Below, piece by piece: positions 22,173 to 30,360 of a DNA stretch of 33,927 bases. The stretch comes from Pseudomonadota bacterium (GTDB taxonomy: Bacteria; Pseudomonadota; Alphaproteobacteria; Caulobacterales; Caulobacteraceae), in contig JAKAZA010000026.1 in the NCBI GenBank assembly GCA_021816155.1, positions 1 through 33,927 of the forward strand, read 5' to 3'. The position numbers were made by a program, and so were the translations under genes. The notes under the pieces are model-generated. The model was not told the DNA's origin and did no database searches. It worked only from the letters and a program-made list of their open reading frames with translations. The stretch's first letter is position 1. Every line of letters starts with the position of its first letter.

Positions 22173-23194
22173 CGCCTGTCCGCCTGATGGGCGCGCCCGG
22201 CTCGCCCTATACGCGCAAGATGCTGGCGGTGCTGCGCTATCGCCGAATCCCGTATGCCTTCATGCTCGGCTCGCACCGCGAGCGCGCCGACCTGCCGCAG
22301 CCCAAGGTGGCGCTGCTGCCGACGTTCTATCTGCCGGGGGCGGACGGCGAGATCGAAGCCGTGGTCGACTCGACCCCGCTGATCCGCCGCTTCGAGGCTG
22401 AGTATGCCGAGCGCAGGGTGGTCCCGCCCGATCCCGCGCTCGCGTTCCTCGACTACCTGCTGGAGGACTTCGCGGACGAGTGGCTGACCAAGGCCATGTT
22501 CCACTACCGCTGGCGCTTCGCGGCCGACGCCGATTTCGGCCAGGAGATGCTGCCGCGGTGGCGGGTGGCGCCGCGCAGCGACGCCGAGCTCGCCCCGACG
22601 CAGCGCTTCATCCGCGAGCGGCAGGTCGCGCGGCTCTACGTCGTGGGCTCCAACGACGTCACCGCGCCGGTGATCGAGGGCAGCTACCACCGCTACCTCG
22701 CGGCGCTGAAGGCGCACCTGGAGACGCACGCCTTCCTGCTCGGCGCACGGCCGGGCGCCGGCGACTTCGCGGCCTACGGCCAGCTCACCCAGCTCGCCCG
22801 GTTCGACCCGACGCCGCGGGCGATCTGCATCGCCGAGGCGCCGCGCGTGCTCGCCTGGGTCGACGTCGTGGAGGACCTTTCCGGCCTCGAGCCGGAGGAC
22901 CGCGACTGGATCTCGGCGACGGCCGTCCCGGACACCCTTCGGGCGATCTTCGCGGAAGCGGGCCGGACCTACGCGCCGGTCATGCTGGCCAACGCGGCGG
23001 CGGTGCGCGCCGGCGCCGGGACGGTCGAGACCGAGGTCGACGGCCGGCTCTGGACCCAGGCCCCGTTCCCCTACCAGGCCCATTGCGTCGCCTGGGTTCG
23101 GGGCGAGTACGCCAGGCTCGACGCGGAAGCGAAGCGGGTGGTGGGGGCGGTGCTGGACGGGACGGGTCTGGAGCCGCTCGTCGTCGCGAGCTGA
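22169..23194 (+). CDS. Glutathione S-transferase-like protein
   Basis: 341 residues. The N-terminal thioredoxin-like domain starts MTPVRLMGAPGSPYTRKMLAVL with a SPYTRK motif at the glutathione site, then LPTFYLP (cis-Pro) and VVDSTPLIRRFE, which binds the gamma-glutamyl group in GSTs. The C-terminal part is all-alpha and about 120 residues longer than in usual 200-220-residue GSTs. It could detoxify electrophiles or be a non-catalytic relative. Start ATG 22169 overlaps the preceding stop; GAGGAG is just upstream. Confidence 0.8.
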   Translation: MTPVRLMGAPGSPYTRKMLAVLRYRRIPYAFMLGSHRERADLPQPKVALLPTFYLPGADGEIEAVVDSTPLIRRFEAEYAERRVVPPDPALAFLDYLLEDFADEWLTKAMFHYRWRFAADADFGQEMLPRWRVAPRSDAELAPTQRFIRERQVARLYVVGSNDVTAPVIEGSYHRYLAALKAHLETHAFLLGARPGAGDFAAYGQLTQLARFDPTPRAICIAEAPRVLAWVDVVEDLSGLEPEDRDWISATAVPDTLRAIFAEAGRTYAPVMLANAAAVRAGAGTVETEVDGRLWTQAPFPYQAHCVAWVRGEYARLDAEAKRVVGAVLDGTGLEPLVVAS

Positions 23195-23264
23195 TCGCGG
23201 CATTTGACTTACGCTGGGACCTCGGGTTTCGGTCGCCGCACAGGATTCCCCAGGAGACGGATAG

Positions 23265-24485
23265 ATGGCCGACTCATCCGGCGACATCGAGCTCGACGGC
23301 TTCCGCGCCGAGGCGCGCGCGTGGCTCGACGCCAATTTCCCACCCTCGCTGAAGGGCAAGGCCGGCGCGGCCATGGCGCTGATGGAGGGCGGCGCCTTCG
23401 AGGGCGACTTCAAGGTCTGGCGCGAGCGCATGGGCGCGAAAGGCTGGGGCACGCCGACCTGGCCGAAGAAGTACGGCGGCGGCGGGCTCACGGCCGCGGA
23501 GGCCCGCGTGCTGGCCCAGGAGATGGCCCGCGCCGGCGCCTTCAACCCGATGGTCCAGGGCATGGGCGTGACCATGATCGGGCCGACGATCCTCGACTAC
23601 GGCACCGAGGAGCAGAAGGCCAAGCACATCCCGCCAATCGTGCGCGGCGAGGTGCGCTGGTGCGTCGGCTACTCCGAGCCGGGCGCGGGCTCCGACCTCG
23701 CATCGTTGCAGACCAAGTGCGAGGACAAGGGCGACCACTGGCTGATCAACGGCCAGAAGATCTGGACGTCGGGCGCGCAATACTCCGACTGGTGCGGCTG
23801 CCTCGTGCGCACCGACCCGACGGTGAAGAAGCACGACGGCATCAGCTTCATCCTGTTGGATATGCACCAGAAAGGCGTCGAGACCCGGCCGATCAAGCTG
23901 ATCGCGGGCGCCTCGCCGTTCTGCGAGACCTTCTTCACGGACGCCGTCGCGCCGAAGGACGCGCTGCTCGGCGAGCTCAACAAGGGCTGGACCGTCGGCA
24001 AGCGCCTTCTGCAGCACGAGCGCGCCAGCCAGACCGGCGGCGGCAACCCGATGGGCGGCGGCCGGCAGGTCTCGCTGCAGGACGTCGCCAAGCGCTACGT
24101 CGGCGCCGACGAGAAAGGCCGCATCGCCGATGCGGACCTGCGCATCCGCGTCGCCCAGCACCTGATGGACACGCGCGCCCACACCCTGACGCTGGCCCGC
24201 GCGGTCGCGGAGTCGAAAGGCAACCAGGAGCCCAGCAACGCCAACTCGGTGCTGAAGAATTCGGCCACGCACGTGGCCCAGGTCCGCGCCGAGCTGACGC
24301 TGGAGATCATGGGAACCCAGGGCCTCGGCTGGGAGGGCGACGCGTTCACCAACGAGGAACTGGAGACGGTGCGCGGCTGGCTGTCGGGCAAGGCGATGTC
24401 GATCTACGGCGGCTCGTTCGAGATCCAGAACAATATCGTCTCAAAGCGTATCCTCGGGCTGCCGGACACCACGCAATCGACGTGA
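23265..24485 (+). CDS. Acyl-CoA dehydrogenase family protein
   Basis: 406 residues of the FAD-dependent acyl-CoA dehydrogenase fold. CVGYSEPGAGSDLASLQTK (133-151) and WLINGQKIWTSGAQ (159-172) bind flavin and substrate. SIYGGSFEIQNNIVSKRILG is the C-terminal motif. The YEG Glu of medium-chain enzymes is Gly here, and Glu252 in LLQHERAS may be the base, as in isovaleryl-CoA-type enzymes. It should form a trans-2-enoyl-CoA and pass electrons to ETF. AGGAGAC lies before the ATG. Its stop overlaps the GTG of the cupin gene. Confidence 0.92.
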   Translation: MADSSGDIELDGFRAEARAWLDANFPPSLKGKAGAAMALMEGGAFEGDFKVWRERMGAKGWGTPTWPKKYGGGGLTAAEARVLAQEMARAGAFNPMVQGMGVTMIGPTILDYGTEEQKAKHIPPIVRGEVRWCVGYSEPGAGSDLASLQTKCEDKGDHWLINGQKIWTSGAQYSDWCGCLVRTDPTVKKHDGISFILLDMHQKGVETRPIKLIAGASPFCETFFTDAVAPKDALLGELNKGWTVGKRLLQHERASQTGGGNPMGGGRQVSLQDVAKRYVGADEKGRIADADLRIRVAQHLMDTRAHTLTLARAVAESKGNQEPSNANSVLKNSATHVAQVRAELTLEIMGTQGLGWEGDAFTNEELETVRGWLSGKAMSIYGGSFEIQNNIVSKRILGLPDTTQST

Positions 24486-24784
24486 CGAGGGACGCGGCGG
24501 CCATCGTCGCGCGGCTGGGGTTTCAGCCGCGCCCCGAGGGCGGCTGGCGCCGCGAGACGCATCGGGCGGTGGGCGAGGACGGCGGCTGCGGCGCCGTAAC
24601 CTCCATCCTCTTCCTGCTCGAGGCCGGGCAGCGTTCGCGCTGGCGCCGGATCGACGCTACAGAGCTGTGGCTGTTCCATGCGGGCGGCGCGCTCTGGTTG
24701 CGCACGGCCGATGACGGCCGGGTGATCGACTTCACGCGGTTCCAGTTGGCGCCCGCGGGCTGGCGGCTGGACGCTCAGGCTTGA
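24482..24784 (+). CDS. Cupin_5 (DUF985) protein, internally shortened
   Basis: 100 residues from a GTG that overlaps the acyl-CoA dehydrogenase stop. The N-terminal LGFQPRPEGGWRRETHR, FLLEAGQRSRW and ELWLFHAGGALWLR match the cupin_5 family, whose members usually have 130-165 residues. After RTADDGRVIDF the sequence jumps to TRFQLAPAGWR, which resembles the family C-terminus (FxLAPPGW). The barrel strands with VVPAGxWQ and LVGCTVAPGF are missing, in frame. The usual HWHR motif is RWRR, so both histidines are lost. The protein is probably non-functional or reshaped. This relies on my memory of the family. Confidence 0.65.
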   Translation: MTRDAAAIVARLGFQPRPEGGWRRETHRAVGEDGGCGAVTSILFLLEAGQRSRWRRIDATELWLFHAGGALWLRTADDGRVIDFTRFQLAPAGWRLDAQA

Positions 24785-24875
24785 CCTGGGGCGGCGCGAC
24801 GACCGCCGCCGTTCTGGCGCCGCAGTTGCAGCGTCCCGCTGCGGACCGTGCAACGGAGGAGGCGGCGGGACAGAC

Positions 24876-25544
24876 GTGAGGACGCTGGCCGTCATCGCGC
24901 TCAAGGGCGGGTCGGGGAAGACCACCGTGGCGACGCACCTGGCGCTCGCCGCACACCTGCGCGGCCAGGACGCGCTGCTCTTGGACATGGATCGGCAGCG
25001 TTCGGCGCTGAACATTCTGTCGGCCCGTCCCGAGACAGGCCCCGAGATGGCCGCCTCGTCCGGGCCAAAGCTGCTCTCGGCCAAGTTCGCCGCGGTGGCG
25101 CGGGGCAAGCGGCTGCTCGTAATCGACACGCCGGCCGGCGCGGTGGAGGACGTCAGCGAAGCGATCGTGCTGGCCGATATCGCCGTGATGGTGGTGCGCC
25201 CGACCCTGCTCGACCTCGCCGGCCTCGCGCCGACGCTGAGCCTGGTTCGCGGGTTGCAGAAGCCTTCCACCGTGGTGCTCAGCCAGGCGCCGGCGCCGGA
25301 GGACGGTGTCGAGTCGCCGCTGGTGCGCCGCGCGTTGCGCGCCCTGGATTACATGCGCGCGCCCCTGGCCCCCGTCACCTTGCGCGCCCGCACCGCCTTC
25401 CAGACAGCCCTCGAGACCGGTCGCTCGGTCGAGGAGACCCAGGACCCGGCCGCCGCCGCGGAGATCGCGGCGCTCTGGGAGCATGTCGAGGGCATGCTCG
25501 CCTGGGCCGCGGAGGAGGACCTTCCGCCGCCGGCCCAGCCTTGA
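24876..25544 (+). CDS. ParA/MinD-family P-loop ATPase, orphan
   Basis: 222 residues from GTG 24876, with GGAGGAGG about 20 bases upstream. The deviant Walker A KGGSGKTT (10-17) holds signature Lys10 and Lys15. The second motif is LLLDMDRQRSA (35-44), where the usual DxDPQ has Arg for Pro, and VIDTPAG contains Asp84. Small single-domain ParA proteins position cargo such as plasmids or protein clusters on the nucleoid or membrane. No parB, replication gene or chemotaxis gene lies nearby, so the cargo is unknown. Confidence 0.85.
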   Translation: MRTLAVIALKGGSGKTTVATHLALAAHLRGQDALLLDMDRQRSALNILSARPETGPEMAASSGPKLLSAKFAAVARGKRLLVIDTPAGAVEDVSEAIVLADIAVMVVRPTLLDLAGLAPTLSLVRGLQKPSTVVLSQAPAPEDGVESPLVRRALRALDYMRAPLAPVTLRARTAFQTALETGRSVEETQDPAAAAEIAALWEHVEGMLAWAAEEDLPPPAQP

Positions 25545-25607
25545 CGAGCGGCCACGCCTGGGTCCCTGCGCGCCTTGCGGCGAGATCGACTGGCGGGGCG
25601 GACAAGT

Positions 25608-25620
25608 ATCATACTATGAT
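25608..25620. promoter_or_regulatory. AT-rich palindrome upstream of the ctaG-like gene
   Basis: ATCATACTATGAT is a perfect palindrome with 6-base arms around one base, 44 bases before the start. It contains TATGAT, one mismatch from TATAAT. In such GC-rich DNA an AT-only-looking palindrome stands out and may be an operator at the promoter. Confidence 0.4.
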
Positions 25621-25663
25621 GTAACTCCGATCGGCGGGGCGCGCGAAGGAGCTGGTCCCCACA

Positions 25664-26803
25664 TTGTCCAAGGTTTTTCCTAAGCCGGCCGCACGCTGGC
25701 TTGTTCCGGCCGCGGCGGCCTTTTCCGCGTTGGCGCCCGCCGTGGCGTTCGCCGCCGACGATGCCGCGGAGGCGGCGAAGCCGCTGTGGCTGCGGTGGGA
25801 CTTCTCGCTCGATCTGGTGATCCCGACCGTGATCGCCTTTGTGCTCTACTGGCGCGGGCTCGAGCGGCGGCCCGGCTCGTTCGACGAGACGCCGGCGCGG
25901 CACATCGCGTTTCTCGGCGGCGTCTTTCTGACCTTCGCCTCGCTGGCCTCGCCGATTGACGCCATGTCGGACCATCTGTTCTTCATGCACCAGGTGCAGC
26001 ATATGCTGCTGCGGATGATCGGCCCGATGCTGATCGCCTACGCGCAGCCGCAGGCGACGCTTGTCGCCGGCTCGCCGTCGTGGTTGCGGCGCAATCCGGT
26101 GACGGCGGCGCTGGCGAGCGGGCCGAGCCGCGGACTGTTCGGATTCCTCTACAAGCCCTGGGTCGCAACGGCGCTGTTCGTCGCCTCGCTCTACGTCTGG
26201 CAATGGCCGGCGTTCCACAACCGCGCCATCCTCGATGACGGCGTGCACTACTGCATGCACATCACGATGCTGGCGGCGGGGCTCCTCTACTTCTGGCGCG
26301 TGTTCGACCTGCGCCCGCCGCCGAAGGGCGCCACGTTCGGCGCGCGGCTGATGATGCTCTGGGTCGGCGTGCTGGCGAACATCCCGATCGGCGCGTTTAC
26401 CTGCCTGAAGTCCGTCGAACTCTACCCGGCCTACGACAAGGTCGGCCGCCTTTTCGGGATCGGCGCGATGGATGACGAGCGGCTCGGGGGCTTCATCATG
26501 TGGGCCCCCGCCAGCATGATGATGCTCGTGGCCGTGCTGCTGGTCGTCCACGCCTGGGGCGGGCACGAGACGAAGGTGGTCGAGAAGCTGGAGGCGGCGG
26601 CCAAGGCGCCGCCGGCGCCTGAACCAAGGGTCGCCCGGCGCAAGAACAACGCCTTCGCGCTCGGCCTCCTGGCTTTCTCGGGCTGCGTGCTCGCGGCGAC
26701 CCTCGCCATCGCGCTCATGGTGGCGAACTGGCGCGAGGTGCGGCCGCTGATGCGCCCTGGGCAGGCGATCGCGCTGTCGTCGACGCCGAGCCCGTCGCCC
26801 TGA
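25664..26803 (+). CDS. ctaG: CtaG-family (caa3-type) cytochrome c oxidase assembly protein
   Basis: 379 residues. An N-terminal hydrophobic segment ending AVAFA could be a signal peptide. About seven membrane spans follow. His104, His109 and His113 (HLFFMHQVQH) and the later HNRAILDDGVHYCMH are conserved metal-ligand-type positions of the caa3_CtaG family, linked to copper delivery or assembly of heme-copper oxidases. A charged cytoplasmic stretch (KAPPAPEPRVARRKN) precedes a last membrane helix. The start TTG at 25664 has AAGGAG 13 bases upstream, a long spacing, so the start is uncertain. No oxidase subunit gene is in the window. Confidence 0.85.
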   Translation: MSKVFPKPAARWLVPAAAAFSALAPAVAFAADDAAEAAKPLWLRWDFSLDLVIPTVIAFVLYWRGLERRPGSFDETPARHIAFLGGVFLTFASLASPIDAMSDHLFFMHQVQHMLLRMIGPMLIAYAQPQATLVAGSPSWLRRNPVTAALASGPSRGLFGFLYKPWVATALFVASLYVWQWPAFHNRAILDDGVHYCMHITMLAAGLLYFWRVFDLRPPPKGATFGARLMMLWVGVLANIPIGAFTCLKSVELYPAYDKVGRLFGIGAMDDERLGGFIMWAPASMMMLVAVLLVVHAWGGHETKVVEKLEAAAKAPPAPEPRVARRKNNAFALGLLAFSGCVLAATLAIALMVANWREVRPLMRPGQAIALSSTPSPSP

Positions 26804-26887
26804 CGAGGCGCTCCTGCCGCAGGCTGCCGCAAACCGAAGGATGACCGGGAGGGGCGGCCTGCGCTTGCGGCCAGCTCGACATCGAGT

Positions 26888-26921
26888 CCCGCCGGCATCC
26901 ATGGGTCTTGCCGCCGGCGGG
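26888..26921. terminator. Hairpin between the convergent ctaG-like and amidohydrolase genes
   Basis: CCCGCCGGC (26888-26896) and GCCGGCGGG (26913-26921) make a 9-base stem with a 16-base loop in the 156-base space between two convergent genes. The rest of that space shows nothing recognisable. Confidence 0.45.
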
Positions 26922-26959
26922 CTTCCGCGCGTTCGACACGGATCCGCCTTGAGCCGCGC

Positions 26960-28354
26960 TCAAGCGGCCCGAAACACGACGTCGCCCGCGATCAGCGTCG
27001 CGCGCACGCAGTCGCTCGACGGTGCGGCGAGCGCCTCGCGAAGGGGCCCTGCGAGCAGGCACAGGTCCGCCGGTGCGCCGACCTCCACGCGCCGGGGCGA
27101 GCCGCCAGGATCGAGAGCTGCGCCAAGGTAGCGTGCGAGCGCGTCGGCGGCGTCGATTCGCTCGCCGAGGCCCAGCGTCGCGCCGGCGGCGGTTCGACGC
27201 GTCGAGGCCGCGGCGATGGCGGTCCATGGGTCGGGCGAGCCGTAGGGTGCGTCGGAGCTGAGCGCGACCGGCACGCCAGCGCCGACAAGACTGGCGCAGC
27301 GGTAGAGGTCGGGCTGCTCGGCGGCCTCGACCTCGGCGAGATAGCGGTCGCCGCGCTCGGCGATGAACGCGGGCTGGGTGACGACGGCGAGCCCCAGCGC
27401 CTTCAGGCGGCCGATCGCCTCCGCGGGGATGACGCCTCCGTGCTCGATCCGGTCCCCCGGCGAAGCCCCGGCGGCGTCGAATGCGGCCAGGGTCAGCGCC
27501 AGCTCCGCGGCTGTGACGCAATGGACCGCGACCGCGCGCCGCCACGACCGGGCCCGGTCGATCCGGGAGGTGAAGTCGTCGAGGTCGATCAGCGCAGCGT
27601 CGTCGAGCAGCACCTTGACCGGCCCGATCGTGAACACGCGGTCGTCGGGCGTCTCGAGCCGCCCGGCGCTCATCAGCGTCAGGCGCTGCGGCAGAGCGCC
27701 GTCACGGTGCGCCGCGGCGAGGATGGCCGCTGAATCCGCGTCGTTGGACGCGCTGGCGTCGGTCACGGCTGTGATGCCGAACGACGCAAGCCGCCGGCCG
27801 ATGGCCGCGAGGTCCAGCGGCTGCGGCGCGAGGCGCGTGCGCAACCAGGCGTCGCCGCGGAAGAGGCGGCCCGTCAGGCGCCCGGCCCGGTCGCGTTCCA
27901 TGGCCGACGGCAGGTCGGCTTCGCCCAGAGCCGCAAGCGCGAGGCTGTTCAGCATCCAGAGCGCGCCGCTCTGGTGCTGGACGCGCAGTGGATGGCGCGG
28001 CGCCAGCGTGTCGAGGTCGGCCAGCGCGAGCTCCCCGGCGATGCGCTCGTGGTACCCCGTGGCGCGCAGCCAGGCGCCTGGCGGAAAGGCCGCGGCCGCG
28101 TCGGCTATCCGCTGGCGCAGCTGGCCGGCCGAGCTCAGGTCCGCGAGCCGGACGGAGCTGGCCTCTGCGGCGAGCGCCGGCAGGTGGATATGGTGGTCGG
28201 CGAGGCCCGGGATCAGCGCGCCGCCTGCGCCGTCGATCTCGTCGGAAGTCGCGGCCAGGCGCCGGCCCAGGGCGACAATGCGCCCCGCCTCGATCCGCAC
28301 GTCGAGGCCGTCGCGCCCGCCGATCACGACGTCACGGATGGTGAGCGCGCTCAC
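26960..28354 (-). CDS. Metal-dependent amidohydrolase (YtcJ-like, Amidohydro_3)
   Basis: 464 residues from a GTG at 28354 that overlaps the CoA-transferase stop. The composite N/C beta domain is followed by a TIM barrel with a full metal site: HxH at His55/His57 (LADHHIHLPAL), Lys247 (VKVLLDD), His278 (AVHCVTA), His305 (RIEHGG) and Asp368 (LSSDAPYGSPDPW). It should hydrolyse a C-N (amide, cyclic imide or similar) or related bond. It is the last gene of the five-gene CoA operon, suggesting that hydrolysis of an amide or ring is part of the same route. Cytoplasmic; substrate unknown. Confidence 0.87.
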   Translation of the reverse strand: MSALTIRDVVIGGRDGLDVRIEAGRIVALGRRLAATSDEIDGAGGALIPGLADHHIHLPALAAEASSVRLADLSSAGQLRQRIADAAAAFPPGAWLRATGYHERIAGELALADLDTLAPRHPLRVQHQSGALWMLNSLALAALGEADLPSAMERDRAGRLTGRLFRGDAWLRTRLAPQPLDLAAIGRRLASFGITAVTDASASNDADSAAILAAAHRDGALPQRLTLMSAGRLETPDDRVFTIGPVKVLLDDAALIDLDDFTSRIDRARSWRRAVAVHCVTAAELALTLAAFDAAGASPGDRIEHGGVIPAEAIGRLKALGLAVVTQPAFIAERGDRYLAEVEAAEQPDLYRCASLVGAGVPVALSSDAPYGSPDPWTAIAAASTRRTAAGATLGLGERIDAADALARYLGAALDPGGSPRRVEVGAPADLCLLAGPLREALAAPSSDCVRATLIAGDVVFRAA

Positions 28355-29370
28355 GCAGCGGCGCCCGTCAGGCAGAGCTCGCCCGCCGCGGCGGCGCTGG
28401 AGGCCATGGCGACATCCACGAGCACGCCGCCTCCCGCTTCCAGCGCGCGCAGGGCGGCGACGGCCGCGGTCAGGCCGGTGACTGGATCTGCGAGCGCGTC
28501 GCCGAGGAAGCGCGGCTTTCCATCCGCCGTCCACCGCACGAGGCCCCCGGCGGCGGCGGTGTCGTCTCCGAAGCCGACGCGCTGCGCCGCCTCGCCGGTC
28601 CAGCCGTGCCCGGTGATGGCGATCCAGACGAGCGCGGGGTTGGCGGCGAACACGGCGGCTGGGTCGAGGCCGAGGCCCGGGAAGGCGCGCGGTCGGGCGC
28701 TGGTCACGACGATGTCGGCCTCGGAGAAGGCGCGCACGAGCTTCGCGCGGTCGCTGTCCTGGGCGAAGTCGAGCGTCAGCCGCTGCTTGCGGCCGTTCAG
28801 TCGGCGGAAGAAGTCCGGCATGGTCGATCGGGTGGGGTCGGGTCGACTCCCGCTCTCGAGCTTGACGACTTCGGCCCCCATCGCTGCCAGGATCTCCCCG
28901 CACATCGGGCCGGCCCATAGCGCCGACAGGTCGACCACGCGCAACGCGCCGCTCCTGGGCGCGGCCGGCGGCGCCAGACGGATGGCGGGCGGCGCGAAGC
29001 CGTTGCTGGTCGCCTCGCCGACGCGGCCGACGGGCAGGCCAAGCAGGATCGCGTCCGCGAGGAGGTCCGCGCTCGGCCGATTCGCGGCGCAGCGCTCGAT
29101 CGCGTCCCAGTCGTCGCCTCCGCCATGCAGCCAGGCCGGGATCAGCTCCCGGTCCTCTTCCCGGGCGAGATTGGCGGCGATCCAGCCGTCGGCTGCGCGG
29201 ACAAGACGGCAGGCGCGGTTGCATGAAATGCGGCCGGGTGGTCCCAGCTGCAGCTGACCCGCGCGGTCGGTCACACCCAGCTCCGCGACATCGACGCGCC
29301 GGCCGAGCCGCGCGGTAAGCGTTTCGAGTTCGGCCGCAAGTCGATTCAGGGCTGACGCGATCGCACTCAC
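28351..29370 (-). CDS. Family III CoA transferase (CaiB/BaiF), apparently circularly permuted
   Basis: 339 residues from GTG 29370. The segment that normally opens family III enzymes, here LRVVDLSALWAGPMCGEI and GAEVVKLES, lies at residues 143-173. The segment that normally follows the catalytic domain, ADGWIAANL plus GLPVGRV, lies before it at 60-116. The protein ends after ADPVTGLTAAVAALRALEAGG and VDVAMASSAAA, exactly where a normal family member would run on into the ADGW part. Asp295 in ADPVTG aligns with the catalytic Asp169 of formyl-CoA transferase. It would move CoA between acids through an aspartyl-CoA thioester. GTG and upstream TGA overlap by four bases. Confidence 0.8.
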   Translation of the reverse strand: MSAIASALNRLAAELETLTARLGRRVDVAELGVTDRAGQLQLGPPGRISCNRACRLVRAADGWIAANLAREEDRELIPAWLHGGGDDWDAIERCAANRPSADLLADAILLGLPVGRVGEATSNGFAPPAIRLAPPAAPRSGALRVVDLSALWAGPMCGEILAAMGAEVVKLESGSRPDPTRSTMPDFFRRLNGRKQRLTLDFAQDSDRAKLVRAFSEADIVVTSARPRAFPGLGLDPAAVFAANPALVWIAITGHGWTGEAAQRVGFGDDTAAAGGLVRWTADGKPRFLGDALADPVTGLTAAVAALRALEAGGGVLVDVAMASSAAAAGELCLTGAAA

Positions 29371-30350
29371 GGCGCGATCTCGTCGACGAGCCCCCAGGCG
29401 AGCGCGGTCCGGGCGTCGATGTCGGCGCCGGAGATGGCCATGAAGCAGGTCCGGTGGCGGCCGATCCGGCGCGGGATCGTCGCGGTTCCACCCGCGCCGG
29501 GGATCAGGCCCATGGATACCTCTGGAAGGCGGAAGAAAGCATCAGGCGTCGCGACCACGCGCGCGGCGGCGGCCGGCGCCTCGATGCCCGCGCCGACACA
29601 GGCGCCATGCAATCGGGCGGTGATCCGCTCGCCAAGGGCGTGGACGAGGCGCGCGGGCGACCGAGCGACGCGGATCATGTGCGCCCACCCGGCGTCCGGC
29701 GCCTGCCCGAACTCGTCGAGATCGCCGCCCGCGCTGAACGCCGGCCCGTCGCCGGCGAGCGTCACGGGCGGCGCCTCGGGGTGGAGGAGTGCGAAGCCGA
29801 GCGCCTCGGCGAGTTCGTCGCGCATCGCCGCGTCGAAGGCGTTGCGCCGGGCCGGGCGGGTCAGGCGGATGCCGATCGCCGCGTCTGACACCTCGAGCGC
29901 AACCCGCGGGGCAGGGGTCTCGGGCCGCTGGCGCACCGGCGTCGCGCCGCGCCAAGCGCGATACCCCTCGGACGCGAGCAGCATTGAGTAGGCGATCGAC
30001 TCGAGCGCCAGCGCGTCCTCGAAGCGAAGGTCGAGCGTCATCCGCAGAACCTGCGCGGCCACGGCCGCCGCGACCGGCTGCCGCTCGACGGCGTCGGCCA
30101 ATCGCGCGAGCGTCTCGGACGGATTGGCGGTGCGCACCCAGGGCCGCGGCGCGGTCGCGTCGGTCGTGATGAGGATGTCGAAGCGACCGAGCCCCTCTGT
30201 GGGCCGATCTCCAAGCCTGTGGACTCCAACGGTCACGGCGCCCGAACCGGTCCGCTCATCAGGCCACGGATCATCGAGCGGCGCCACCTGAAGGCCGGCG
30301 GCGCCCAGCTCTGCCAGATCCTGGCGCAGGCGGCGCAGATCCTGCGCCAC
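29367..30350 (-). CDS. Crotonase-family enzyme, apparently circularly permuted
   Basis: 327 residues from GTG 30350. Residues 150-327 carry the crotonase core: RPARRNAFD, FSAGGDLDEF, HGACVGAGIEAPA with Glu257 and LPEVSMGLIPGAGG with Glu277, so both catalytic glutamates are present. The chain stops at GLVDEIAP, just where normal crotonases enter the C-terminal helices. Those helices seem to be at residues 76-140 (ETLARLADAVERQPVAAAVA, then FEDALALESIAYSMLLASEG). Residues 1-75 are of unknown origin. The likely reaction is hydration of an enoyl-CoA or a relative. It begins 10 bases after the ligase stop and overlaps the CoA-transferase gene. Confidence 0.8.
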   Translation of the reverse strand: MAQDLRRLRQDLAELGAAGLQVAPLDDPWPDERTGSGAVTVGVHRLGDRPTEGLGRFDILITTDATAPRPWVRTANPSETLARLADAVERQPVAAAVAAQVLRMTLDLRFEDALALESIAYSMLLASEGYRAWRGATPVRQRPETPAPRVALEVSDAAIGIRLTRPARRNAFDAAMRDELAEALGFALLHPEAPPVTLAGDGPAFSAGGDLDEFGQAPDAGWAHMIRVARSPARLVHALGERITARLHGACVGAGIEAPAAAARVVATPDAFFRLPEVSMGLIPGAGGTATIPRRIGRHRTCFMAISGADIDARTALAWGLVDEIAP

Positions 30351-30360
30351 GGTCTTGGGC

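Noticed and set aside
26960-29491. Possible fusion protein joining the CoA-transferase region to the amidohydrolase
   Set aside because: The upstream half is a wrong-frame reading of the CoA-transferase gene. The amidohydrolase starts at GTG 28354 with a four-base overlap.
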